A stretch of DNA of 6,246 nt from an uncultured Desulfobacterales bacterium (GCA_947259865.1 CAMYNZ010000404.1:1-6246); one strand, 5' to 3'. Positions 1-5,926 are shown, numbered from the stretch's first letter. Made by a program: numbers and translations. The notes: a model not told the origin generated them from the sequence alone.

Positions 1-18
1 CATAGACCTTTGATTTTT

Positions 19-342
19 TTATTCAGGTTTACCTCCAGCAACCCCCGGCGGGTATTCGAATAGGCATCCAGTAACGTAACACTTTGATAAAGCAATCCCG
101 GTAAATGGCAGAGCCAGTGTGATACTAAGGCTGTAGGTTATTTTCAAAACGAAAAAACCGCCCGTAAGAATAATGACTATCCAGATCCAGTTGGGCATAT
201 TGTAATTCCAACCGACTCGACTGAGCCCCCGGTGAATTGATACACCAATTATTTCTATTGAATTTTGCAGTCTGTCTGGCGTATGATCAGTATCGTAAAT
301 TGTCACATAGTTCTTGACAATGAGTTTTGTTAATTCTAACAA
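19..342 (-). CDS. Doubtful small membrane protein, TTG start
   Basis: This 107-residue reading frame opens with TTG; its only internal Met is residue 49. No Shine-Dalgarno sequence precedes the start. Residues about 49-83 are strongly hydrophobic and could form one or two membrane segments. The N-terminal 45 residues are polar, and the tail is rich in Pro and Gly. The codons are not obviously unlike those of real genes nearby. The start lies on top of the best promoter candidate for the divergent PilZ gene, so both cannot easily be right as drawn. I recognise no family. It could be a real small membrane protein, a decayed gene or a chance open frame, and I lean slightly against it being expressed. 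Confidence 0.25.
   Translation of the reverse strand: MLELTKLIVKNYVTIYDTDHTPDRLQNSIEIIGVSIHRGLSRVGWNYNMPNWIWIVIILTGGFFVLKITYSLSITLALPFTGIALSKCYVTGCLFEYPPGVAGGKPE
314..342 (+). promoter_or_regulatory. Candidate sigma-70 promoter for the PilZ gene
   Basis: A perfect -35 hexamer TTGACA (314-319) is followed after 17 nt by TAACAA (337-342), which matches the -10 consensus at only three of six positions. Transcription would begin near 349 and leave a leader of about 70 nt before the PilZ start codon. The strong -35 and ideal spacing support it; the weak -10 and the overlapping minus-strand frame count against it. Confidence 0.35.
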
Positions 343-421
343 TTTAAGAACTTGTAAATTGTATGGATTGTGATTAAGCTAGTGACCAACTGAAACCATA
401 CAACCATAAGGAGCGGGTAAA

Positions 422-772
422 ATGGCCAGAACCGAACGCAGATCTACCAAACGCGTCCCTGCCAAGTACGAAATCAAACTCATTCATGAGGGAGACTATC
501 TCATTTCCTTCAGCAAAGACATCTCTGTGGATGGCATGTTTATTCAGACAGATAACTTTCCCGACGTTGGTGATACCACCAAGCTGACTTTCTCCATAGG
601 AGAACTCGACAAGGTATCCGTTGAAGCCAAGGTCGTCTGGGTAAACGATGTGACATCCACCAAAGATGCCGGCATGGGTGTACAGTTCGTCAACCCCCCG
701 GATCATTTAAAAGAAAACATTCTGAGAGTTGTCAAACGGGTCGCGGTTCTTGAACGCGAGAGAGTTGCTTAA
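422..772 (+). CDS. Short single-domain PilZ protein, likely c-di-GMP receptor
   Basis: The 116-residue product is essentially one PilZ domain, the beta-barrel fold that binds the second messenger cyclic di-GMP. Both parts of the binding signature are visible: RxxxR at R7-R11 (RSTKR) and DxSxxG at D33-S35-G38 (DISVDG). The rest follows the compact PilZ type common in deltaproteobacteria, with GMFIQT after the motif, VVWV near residues 71-74 and GMGVQF at 84-89. There is no signal peptide, membrane segment or attached output domain, so it should act in the cytoplasm, probably by binding a partner protein. The ATG is well set by AAGGAG at 408-413, 8 nt upstream. It is a lone plus-strand gene with no operon partner. 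The signalling output (motility, polysaccharide or other) cannot be read from the sequence. Confidence 0.92.
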   Translation: MARTERRSTKRVPAKYEIKLIHEGDYLISFSKDISVDGMFIQTDNFPDVGDTTKLTFSIGELDKVSVEAKVVWVNDVTSTKDAGMGVQFVNPPDHLKENILRVVKRVAVLERERVA

Positions 773-858
773 CTTTTATATATCACCTACCCCCTGGGAT
801 ATGTTTTTCAGCAAAGCGGCCGGTACCCGCTGGACAAAAGATTTCAGAGTCTTTTAAA

Positions 859-870
859 TAACCGCGGTTA
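859..870. other. Perfect 12-bp palindrome TAACCGCGGTTA
   Basis: The 166-nt gap between the PilZ stop and the convergent glycosylase stop (773-938) holds no gene. It contains this perfect palindrome and, upstream at 817-833, a 5-bp stem AGCGG/CCGCT around a 7-nt loop. Neither is followed by a T-run on either strand, so neither is a canonical intrinsic terminator. The 12-bp palindrome could be a regulator site or a weak terminator shared by the two convergent genes. Chance is also possible. Confidence 0.3.
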
Positions 871-938
871 AGCACCACCCGTCCAACCCGACCACTCCGA
901 TTTCATTCAACAAACACTGTATTGTAGGAATCCCTCCT

Positions 939-1775
939 TCAGATTTTTATACCAAGCTCCGAGAGTTCCTGCATGATCAGGCGGTTCCAGCCCCGATTCG
1001 CCTTTGGATTTGCAGGGCTGGGATGTGTAATTCGACCGATGGTCACATCATGTCCGGACAAAACATTCCGGGCACGATCCGCGGCGAACTGACCGATACC
1101 CACAACATAATAAGGTTTTATCCATTCGATGGTTCGGCGGAGTGCTCGATCACAGGCGGCAAGCAGCGGTTTTCGTTCTGCTGCGCGCAGATTGTTGGGT
1201 GTTCTGTTGCGCCCGCTGTCCTCGATAAACAGTAAAGGGCAATAGTTGGCAACAAAGAATCGCGAAAAAAATCGTTCAGGGGTATTAAAAGTGTCACGGG
1301 CCCAGCCCCACAACCGTTTCCCGCTGACCTCGCTTCTTTTGCAGGCAAAACCCTCCACCGGACGTTTTGGATGCATTAATCCAGGTGTTCCCACAGTAGT
1401 TTCAATTCCCAACCAATCTCTCACGGCCGTGACTTCACCGAAAGGGACGCCGGTTTGAGCCATACCCCAGGGGCCGGGGTTCATACCGATCAGGACGATT
1501 TCTTTGGGCCGATCGGCATAGCGTCTTAGATAAAGCGTATACGCTTCTCTTGCATATTCAATAGGATTATAGACGTGTGTGACCGGGGGACCGAAATCCA
1601 ATGGGTGCAGATCTTCCAATAGATCATCAATATATTTTTCAAGGATTTCTTCGATATAAAATCTACCTTCCAATGCCAGGCCTCCCCGGGTCTTACCGCC
1701 TGCCTCGAGATTGCGAAAGATCCAACCCCGCACAGGATTGTTTAGCAGGGCCTTTTCGAAGAAGTTAATCCGCAT
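939..1775 (-). CDS. SMUG1-type (family 3) uracil-DNA glycosylase
   Basis: The product should remove uracil and related damaged pyrimidines from DNA at the first step of base-excision repair. Both family-3 active-site motifs are intact: GMNPGPWGMAQTG at residues 97-109, with the catalytic-type Asn99, and HPSPANPKANRGW at 251-263, with His251. The linking pattern VPFGEV (110-115) also matches vertebrate SMUG1 closely. The frame from ATG gives 278 residues, but the first 34 do not look like SMUG1. An internal TTG at 1671-1673 (codon 35) has GGGGAGG 7 nt upstream and would give 244 residues, while the ATG has no visible ribosome binding site. The ATG lies inside the end of the DapF gene (11-nt overlap), so translational coupling is the other option. 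It is the last gene of the bTHX-DapF group. Family assignment is firm; the start is not. Confidence 0.93.
   Translation of the reverse strand: MRINFFEKALLNNPVRGWIFRNLEAGGKTRGGLALEGRFYIEEILEKYIDDLLEDLHPLDFGPPVTHVYNPIEYAREAYTLYLRRYADRPKEIVLIGMNPGPWGMAQTGVPFGEVTAVRDWLGIETTVGTPGLMHPKRPVEGFACKRSEVSGKRLWGWARDTFNTPERFFSRFFVANYCPLLFIEDSGRNRTPNNLRAAERKPLLAACDRALRRTIEWIKPYYVVGIGQFAADRARNVLSGHDVTIGRITHPSPANPKANRGWNRLIMQELSELGIKI
1671..1687 (-). promoter_or_regulatory. Internal ribosome binding site and TTG start in the glycosylase gene
   Basis: On the minus strand GGGGAGG (1681-1687) lies 7 nt before TTG (1671-1673), in frame with the glycosylase. This is a near-ideal Shine-Dalgarno and spacing, and starting here leaves a protein of normal SMUG1 length beginning just before the conserved helix (EGRFYIEEILEKY). 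The upstream ATG at 1773-1775 lacks any such site. I infer this is the main start or a second one. Confidence 0.5.
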
Positions 1776-2607
1776 CGAATATTTCAGTCGAAAGATTTCC
1801 CTCAGATACTCTGGTAACGGGTCCGGCCATCATAATCTGGTAATCTTTCGAAATAGTGATGTCAATATTGCCCCCCGGCATGTGAACCACGATGTCTGAA
1901 TCGCATAGTCCCAACCGGTGCGCAACTGCCGCTGCGGCACTGCTGCTGCTCCCGGAGGCCAACGTGTAACCGGCACCCCGTTCCCAGATTTCTATCTGGA
2001 TGTTGGCACGGTCTAAAACCTTCATAAACTGGACATTTATCCTGTTTGGAAAAAGCGGGTGATTTTCGATTCCAGGGCCTAATCGGCGGGTTTCGGCTTC
2101 CGAGATTTCGTCACAGGCAATTATGCAATGGGGATTTCCTATGGTAGCGGCGCAAAAATTCAACTGGCGGCCATCGATATTCAGTATTTCATTGAGTACC
2201 TCCCGCGGCTTCCCATCAACCGGTATCTGATCACTGCGGAAGCTGATCTTACCCATCTCAACGGTGGCGCCGCGACCATCTTGGTGGATCCGGGATTTAA
2301 CGATACCGCCGGCAGTATCAATTGTGAACCAGTCGCCCCGCACAAGACCTTTATCCCAGAGATACCTGGAAAATATGCGCAATCCATTGCCGCTTTTTTC
2401 AGCCTCGCTCCCATCGGGGTTAAAAATTTTCAAAGCAAAGTCAGCCGTGTCCGTTTCAAGGGGGCCGAGTAAAATTCCGTCAGATCCAATACCGAAATTT
2501 CGGTGACAAATTCTCTGAATTTGATCCGATGTAAGTTCATCCTGAATATCGTCAGGATTGAGAACGATATAGTCATTGCCGAGGGCATGATATTTATAAA
2601 AAATCAT
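1765..2607 (-). CDS. dapF: DapF-fold epimerase homologue with both catalytic Cys replaced by Ser
   Basis: At 280 residues this has full diaminopimelate epimerase length and collinear DapF landmarks: HALGNDYIVL near the N-terminus, GIGSDGIL (39-46), NPDGSEAE (63-70), GNPH (157-160) and WERGAGYTLASGS (208-220). True DapF interconverts LL- and meso-diaminopimelate for lysine and peptidoglycan synthesis, using two cysteines, one in CGNG and one in ACGTG. Here both are serine: S72 in KSGNG (codon at 2392-2394) and S218 in LASGS (codon at 1954-1956). The Glu normally found in GETxACG is also changed, to Tyr214. Everything else looks like an intact, selected gene with no frameshift. It starts 8 nt after the bTHX stop with only a weak ribosome site (GTGAG), suggesting coupled translation, and overlaps the glycosylase gene. 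It may be a Ser-type DapF or an enzyme of changed activity. The gene symbol marks homology, not proven function. Confidence 0.85.
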   Translation of the reverse strand: MIFYKYHALGNDYIVLNPDDIQDELTSDQIQRICHRNFGIGSDGILLGPLETDTADFALKIFNPDGSEAEKSGNGLRIFSRYLWDKGLVRGDWFTIDTAGGIVKSRIHQDGRGATVEMGKISFRSDQIPVDGKPREVLNEILNIDGRQLNFCAATIGNPHCIIACDEISEAETRRLGPGIENHPLFPNRINVQFMKVLDRANIQIEIWERGAGYTLASGSSSSAAAAVAHRLGLCDSDIVVHMPGGNIDITISKDYQIMMAGPVTRVSEGNLSTEIFDAD

Positions 2608-2615
2608 TCAAATAC

Positions 2616-2717
2616 TCACTTTTCAGGTTCTTTCTTTTTTTTCTTTCGCGGGCGGGTTTTACCATATGTTCCTTTCCAGATTTTTCCGCGCTTGGTGCGT
2701 TGGTCACCTTTCCCCAT
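2616..2717 (-). CDS. 30S ribosomal protein bTHX (Thx)
   Basis: This 33-residue, highly basic protein reads [20 protein letters not shown] and continues [13 protein letters not shown]. It is close to the Thermus thermophilus Thx peptide of the small ribosomal subunit (GKGDRRTRRGKIWRGTYGK...), which sits in a cavity of the 30S head and stabilises rRNA there. The short length and the Gly, Lys and Arg pattern are typical of the family. The start is certain: AGGAGGA at 2724-2730 stands 6 nt before the ATG. The Pro-Arg-Lys5 tail is encoded by an A-rich run. It is the first gene of the group that continues with the DapF homologue 8 nt downstream, so its strong ribosome site may drive translation of the group. 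It is below the usual ORF-calling cutoff and easily missed. Confidence 0.93.
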   Translation of the reverse strand: MGKGDQRTKRGKIWKGTYGKTRPRKKKKKEPEK

Positions 2718-2898
2718 GGTGTATCCTCCTATTTGTTCAATAATTGTTGTGAAAGTTGATGCACGGAAGTGTGTGTCTCCAGATTATTTTGAACACGGCT
2801 GACTAAACTCTTAGTGTAAAAAGCTGAAAATATCAAGTTTAATAAATTGAGGGGTCGGGGACCTTCTAGCAAAAGATCAGGGATCAAAATTATAATTC

Positions 2899-2929
2899 AA
2901 TCCGCTGCAGTCCCGCTTTCAGCGGGATT
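2899..2929. repeat. Palindromic hairpin element, possible REP-like repeat
   Basis: TCCCGCT-TTC-AGCGGGA (2911-2927) forms a perfect 7-bp stem with a 3-nt loop. The right arm can also pair with an upstream arm, AATCCGCTG (2899-2907) against CAGCGGGATT (2920-2929) with one bulged G, so two mutually exclusive stems are possible. No T-run follows on either strand, which argues against an intrinsic terminator. The stem resembles the two hairpins at 6146-6165 and 6211-6230, suggesting a dispersed palindromic repeat. Confidence 0.5.
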
Positions 2930-3063
2930 ACCAAAATGGTCACCGGCGTGAGCAAATGCCTTTCAAACTGCTAAAATACTTTTTAAAGTTATTTCTGGGA
3001 CATAACACTATCAACGGTTGGGCCCAAAAAACTCCCCGGCTATCAATTAAGTTCATGTAAAAA

Positions 3064-3092
3064 TTGACGGGTGCTCCTGGCTTTGTTAATAT
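3064..3092 (+). promoter_or_regulatory. Sigma-70 promoter for the lipoprotein gene
   Basis: TTGACG (3064-3069, five of six consensus bases) is followed after exactly 17 nt by TAATAT (3087-3092, four of six). Transcription would begin near 3099 and give a short leader of about 28 nt, carrying the ribosome site AAGGGGAA (3116-3123). Position, spacing and AT-rich surroundings agree. Confidence 0.6.
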
Positions 3093-3126
3093 TTCATACA
3101 AATAAGACTATGATAAAGGGGAAGTT

Positions 3127-3942
3127 ATGCAAAAGCTTTCGCAGTTTAAGATAAATACGGTATTTATCCTAATTTTTTTGCTGGTTGTGTCATTAACGGG
3201 CCTGGTATTATCGTGTGCTCAGTTTAAACCCAATGGGGCTGACCGGTTGACTGCATCGGATAAAATCCGATTTATCAGCGCTTTTAAAACCTTTCAGATC
3301 ATAGGTGAAGGGACGGATTTCCTGACTGTAAAATGTGATGTTCCCAATGCGTTGGTATTGGATCAGGACATGCAGCCCCTGCGAAAAGTAAGCGGGTATA
3401 CCTTCGATCCAGGGATAAAAGATAAAAATCATCTCTGGTTTTTCTTCTTGCTTTATGCGCCCGGGGAAAACTTTCATTCTTCCGTGAAGAGTCCCTACAT
3501 AAAATTTACTGTCACAAAAAAGCAAACAATTGAAATGGAGCATGTGGTGAGAAGCCCAAAAATATGGGGTTCAAGGGGTCAGGCCAAGATTTTTGATCTC
3601 CCGTCCCCGCCCGATCATATCCCCGGATATTTACTTTTAAACGATTATAGGTTTCTGGCCGAAGGTGATCTCAGAAAACCCCAGGGCTACTATGTCAGGG
3701 GAACGGTAATCGGCGGCCAAGGACGCTGGACGAGTTTTACGGTTGCCTCTGATATCGAGGGCCGGCAGAATTCGGCCATAAAAAATATTTTGCCGGTGGA
3801 CATCGGCTGGTTGGAATTGAAGAACGGCAGCAGTCATTCGATGAAAGATGCGGTTTCTCCAGCAGGGCCCTATGTTAAAGGCTGGTGGGACGGCAAGGGA
3901 TATTTTCACCCCCGGCCTAAAAAGATATTCGATTTGAAATAA
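3127..3942 (+). CDS. Predicted lipoprotein of unknown family
   Basis: The 271-residue product begins with a lipoprotein signal peptide: basic residues K3 and K8, a hydrophobic core at about 11-28, and a lipobox ending VLSC with the acylated Cys at position 30. The residue after it is Ala, not Asp, which under the enterobacterial sorting rule would favour the outer membrane. After the signal the protein is soluble, without repeats or further membrane segments. It is rich in aromatic and beta-prone stretches such as YLLLNDYRFL (168-177) and GWWDGKGYFHPRP (253-265), suggesting a globular periplasm-facing domain. I recognise no family or catalytic motif. The start is supported by AAGGGGAA 3-10 nt upstream and the promoter at 3064-3092. 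It is monocistronic, and its last 37 nt overlap the 3' end of the convergent exporter gene. Confidence 0.85.
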   Translation: MQKLSQFKINTVFILIFLLVVSLTGLVLSCAQFKPNGADRLTASDKIRFISAFKTFQIIGEGTDFLTVKCDVPNALVLDQDMQPLRKVSGYTFDPGIKDKNHLWFFFLLYAPGENFHSSVKSPYIKFTVTKKQTIEMEHVVRSPKIWGSRGQAKIFDLPSPPDHIPGYLLLNDYRFLAEGDLRKPQGYYVRGTVIGGQGRWTSFTVASDIEGRQNSAIKNILPVDIGWLELKNGSSHSMKDAVSPAGPYVKGWWDGKGYFHPRPKKIFDLK

Positions 3943-4547
3943 CCCAATAGAGCAAACAAGCCAAAAGAAAATATTATTATTCCGGAAATTTTATTTACCC
4001 AGGTCAGGTTTCCCTTGATCAATTTTTCGCGAAACACGCCGGTGGAACTACTTAAGATAAGCCACCAAATCCCTGAACCGCTGAACACGCCCAGGACCAG
4101 ATAGCTGGCGGATGCATAGTGTGCCTCGGCACGCACGATCCCAAGACCGGCGAAAATAGCTGCAAATGAGAGTATCGTCATGGGATTGGTAAGTGTCAGC
4201 AAAAAAGCCGTTCCATAGCTTGCCAAGTGGCTTTGATTGTGTCCAGTGAGATTTGCCTTACTCGGGGTTGACAGAAAAGCTCTGACTCCCAGATAACAGA
4301 GAAAAATACCGCCCAGAAGGCGGAACCAATAATGCTGCTGCAACAGAAAATTGGAAATAACTGTCAGGCCAAAGGCGGCAATAAATCCGTAAACTGCATC
4401 GGCTGTGGCGGCGCCAAGTCCCGTTACCAGACCATGAATATTTCCACCGGTCAATGTCCGCTGGATACATAGAACCCCGATGGGTCCAACGGGTGCTGCA
4501 ATAGAAATACCGATAATGAATCCTTTGACAAACATTTCGAGTTCCAT
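3906..4547 (-). CDS. LysE/RhtB-family inner-membrane exporter
   Basis: This 213-residue hydrophobic protein belongs to the LysE family of exporters, which move amino acids and related small solutes out of the cell by proton exchange. The family signature APVGPIGVLCIQRTL spans residues 18-32, and the TNP motif typical of the middle of the protein is at 120-122 (LTLTNPMTILSF). Six membrane segments can be placed at about 7-29, 39-61, 72-92, 111-135, 147-167 and 185-204, with a polar loop near 94-110. The length is normal. The ATG has no good Shine-Dalgarno; a second Met at codon 5 has GGAA upstream and is an alternative start. The gene lies 26 nt after the aldo/keto reductase stop, so it is probably last in that operon. 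The substrate cannot be told from sequence. Confidence 0.9.
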   Translation of the reverse strand: MELEMFVKGFIIGISIAAPVGPIGVLCIQRTLTGGNIHGLVTGLGAATADAVYGFIAAFGLTVISNFLLQQHYWFRLLGGIFLCYLGVRAFLSTPSKANLTGHNQSHLASYGTAFLLTLTNPMTILSFAAIFAGLGIVRAEAHYASASYLVLGVFSGSGIWWLILSSSTGVFREKLIKGNLTWVNKISGIIIFSFGLFALLGYFKSNIFLGRG

Positions 4548-4573
4548 AAGTTGACAGATGCAGCCTTGTAAAT

Positions 4574-5377
4574 TCAGAAAAATTTGGCTGATTTATTGTG
4601 AACGTGGTCTCCGATTTTATGCATGCGCTCAAGTTCGTCCGCGCTCAGGGGACCCAGTTCAAGGCTTTTTAGGGCTTCTCGCATTTGACTCAAGTTTTTT
4701 GGGCCGCACATACAGACATCTACCGCTGAATGGGTAAGTACAAACCGGTAACAATCGCTGCCTGAAGGCGGTGTCTGGCCGGGAGGCATTTTTTGAGGAT
4801 TCATTAACTGACCCCAGCGGGTAGCCGTATAGGTTATTATACCGGGCCGTGGTTCTGTCTTAATTTGGGAAAAAGTCTCCTTCTCCGCTCCCCGGTGGGC
4901 TGCATTATAACGGACATGAAACAGATCGAACAGGCCCTCTTTGGCCAGCTGGGGAAAAAGTCGCCGGTTGTGACCGGATAGACCCAGAAATCGAAACATA
5001 CCCTGCGCCTTCATCTTCAAGGCTTTATCCAAAAGCCGCCGGGTTGGATGATGGTTGTGCCAACCCAGAAGAAGAACGTCGGCGTAGTCCAGACCCAGTG
5101 TTTTCAGGGCTTTTTTATAAAAAAAATCCATCAATAAAGCGGAGCGCGAATAGCTCTGGATAACTATGACCAGTTGATCACGTTTTCCCCGACCGCAAAT
5201 ATTTTCGATGGCGTTGCGCATCCCGATCTTACGCTGTGATCCCCAATAAAAGTAATTACAACCCTTCTCAAAGGCCTCTTCATATGCGTTTGCTGAAGCA
5301 CCATAACTGGCGGCAACACCCAGTCTGCCGACTTTAAGCCCGGTATGTCCCAAAATTCGCGGCTGTTTTAAATCCAT
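4574..5377 (-). CDS. Aldo/keto reductase-fold protein lacking the catalytic tetrad
   Basis: The 267-residue protein follows the aldo/keto reductase barrel: an N-terminal LGHTGLKVGRLG hairpin (9-20), GCNYFYWG (39-46), LDYADVLLL (96-104), MFRFLGLSGHN (127-137), the VRYNAAHRG strand (155-163) and a C-terminal cofactor-type CGPKN (224-228). Normal members use Asp, Tyr, Lys and His with NADPH to reduce carbonyls. Aligned by eye, all four are missing: the Asp of NxFDTA is Tyr44, the Tyr falls on Arg49, the Lys of the TK strand is Gln74, and the His ending DLYLLH is Gly105, although His107, His109 and His110 lie just beyond. The length is slightly short for the family but no domain is lost. The start is clear, with GAGGG at 5383-5387. 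It overlaps the upstream 45-residue ORF by 10 nt and precedes the LysE exporter by 26 nt. It may be an altered enzyme or a non-catalytic binder. Confidence 0.88.
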   Translation of the reverse strand: MDLKQPRILGHTGLKVGRLGVAASYGASANAYEEAFEKGCNYFYWGSQRKIGMRNAIENICGRGKRDQLVIVIQSYSRSALLMDFFYKKALKTLGLDYADVLLLGWHNHHPTRRLLDKALKMKAQGMFRFLGLSGHNRRLFPQLAKEGLFDLFHVRYNAAHRGAEKETFSQIKTEPRPGIITYTATRWGQLMNPQKMPPGQTPPSGSDCYRFVLTHSAVDVCMCGPKNLSQMREALKSLELGPLSADELERMHKIGDHVHNKSAKFF

Positions 5378-5505
5378 ATTATCCCTCGTGTGAATTCGGT
5401 TATACGCCAGCCCATGACGTCAATGCCATCCTCGACGATAGGCGCTTGAATGACGCCCACTGTGCCGGATTCACGCAAACGATCAATTGACCTTGTAAGG
5501 CTCAT
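5368..5505 (-). CDS. Small 45-residue ORF linking acetyltransferase and reductase genes
   Basis: An ATG inside the last codons of the acetyltransferase gene (5503-5505, 23-nt overlap) opens a 45-residue frame that closes 10 nt inside the reductase gene. The peptide begins MSLTRSIDRLRESGTVGVIQ and continues APIVEDGIDVMGWRITEFTR, then GIIWI. It mixes charged and hydrophobic residues evenly, with no low-complexity stretch, and reads like a real small soluble protein or a fragment of one. Overlaps at both ends are typical of translationally coupled operon genes. The ribosome site is poor (GGAA and AGG close to the ATG), consistent with coupling. I recognise no family. It does not continue the acetyltransferase, whose own C-terminus is complete. 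A chance open frame of this length remains possible. Confidence 0.5.
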   Translation of the reverse strand: MSLTRSIDRLRESGTVGVIQAPIVEDGIDVMGWRITEFTRGIIWI

Positions 5506-5926
5506 CCTGTTCCAGTCGTTTGGCCATACTCAGGACATGATCATCTGAAAATCCGATGCTTTTATAAAATTTGATTGTTTCCTGGTTGGATGCTCTGATT
5601 TGCAAATTAATTTTTGGGCAACCCATTTCTCTCAGCCTATATTCGGCCGCTTTCATCATATCAGCAGCGAATCCCCTGCGCCGGCATTGGGGTGATACCG
5701 CCAGGTAATTGATCCAGCCGCGATGACCTTCGTATCCCGCCATACAACTGGCGACGATTTTGTTCTCTAAAATGCCGACCAGAAATAGTTCGGGATTAAC
5801 CTTCAATTTTCTCTCGATATCTCTTTTGGGATTATTTTGGGGAACAACCAAACCGCATTGGATCCACAAATCCAGGATTTGCGTCTGATCTTCAGGCTTG
5901 TAAGATCGTATTAGAATCTTGCCCAT
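5483..5926 (-). CDS. ypeA: GNAT acetyltransferase of the YpeA type
   Basis: This 147-residue protein is a single GNAT domain that should transfer an acetyl group from acetyl-CoA to an amine; the substrate of YpeA-type members is not established to my knowledge. The acetyl-CoA loop R82-x-x-G85-x-A87 (RRRGFA) follows the core strand YLAVSP (74-79), and Tyr121 in FYKSIGF is the usual general-acid position. Family-specific stretches shared with E. coli YpeA include DIERK (36-40), LFLVG (47-51), GYEGHRG (64-70), GCPKI (102-106) and VLSMAKRLEQDEPY (131-144), so this is more than generic GNAT similarity. AGGAT stands 4 nt before the ATG. It heads a co-directional group with the 45-residue ORF, the reductase-like gene and the LysE exporter. 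Family call is good; symbol given by similarity. Confidence 0.88.
   Translation of the reverse strand: MGKILIRSYKPEDQTQILDLWIQCGLVVPQNNPKRDIERKLKVNPELFLVGILENKIVASCMAGYEGHRGWINYLAVSPQCRRRGFAADMMKAAEYRLREMGCPKINLQIRASNQETIKFYKSIGFSDDHVLSMAKRLEQDEPYKVN

Larger units (their letters stand above)
2718..3126. other. Intergenic region between divergent bTHX and lipoprotein genes
   Basis: This 409-nt, AT-rich stretch separates two divergent genes. I see no reading frame with a ribosome site. On the bTHX side only the Shine-Dalgarno is clear; a TTGATA with a poor -10 further upstream is too weak to call. In the middle lies a hairpin repeat (2899-2929), followed by TCACCGGCGTGA (2940-2951), a 4-bp stem. 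A 10-bp palindrome TTGGGCCCAA lies at 3018-3027. The right end carries the promoter of the lipoprotein gene. No riboswitch or small RNA is recognised. Confidence 0.6.

Noticed and set aside
374..706. Minus-strand 110-residue frame opposite the PilZ gene.
   Set aside because: It is antisense to a gene with intact PilZ motifs and a good ribosome site.
918..935. Shine-Dalgarno-like AAGGAGGG on the minus strand just after the glycosylase stop, suggesting a further downstream gene.
   Set aside because: The nearest start candidate (GTG) hits a stop within a few codons and no open frame follows.
2634..2640. In-frame slippery heptamer A-AAA-AAG on the minus strand near the end of the bTHX gene, like the dnaX frameshift site.
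   Set aside because: A -1 shift meets a TGA at 2623-2625 after only a few codons, and no stimulatory stem follows, so it would only swap the basic tail. More simply it is the polylysine coding run.
3018..3027. Palindrome TTGGGCCCAA upstream of the lipoprotein promoter, considered as an operator.
   Set aside because: Only 10 bp with no loop, no second copy and about 40 nt upstream of the -35; too little to call.
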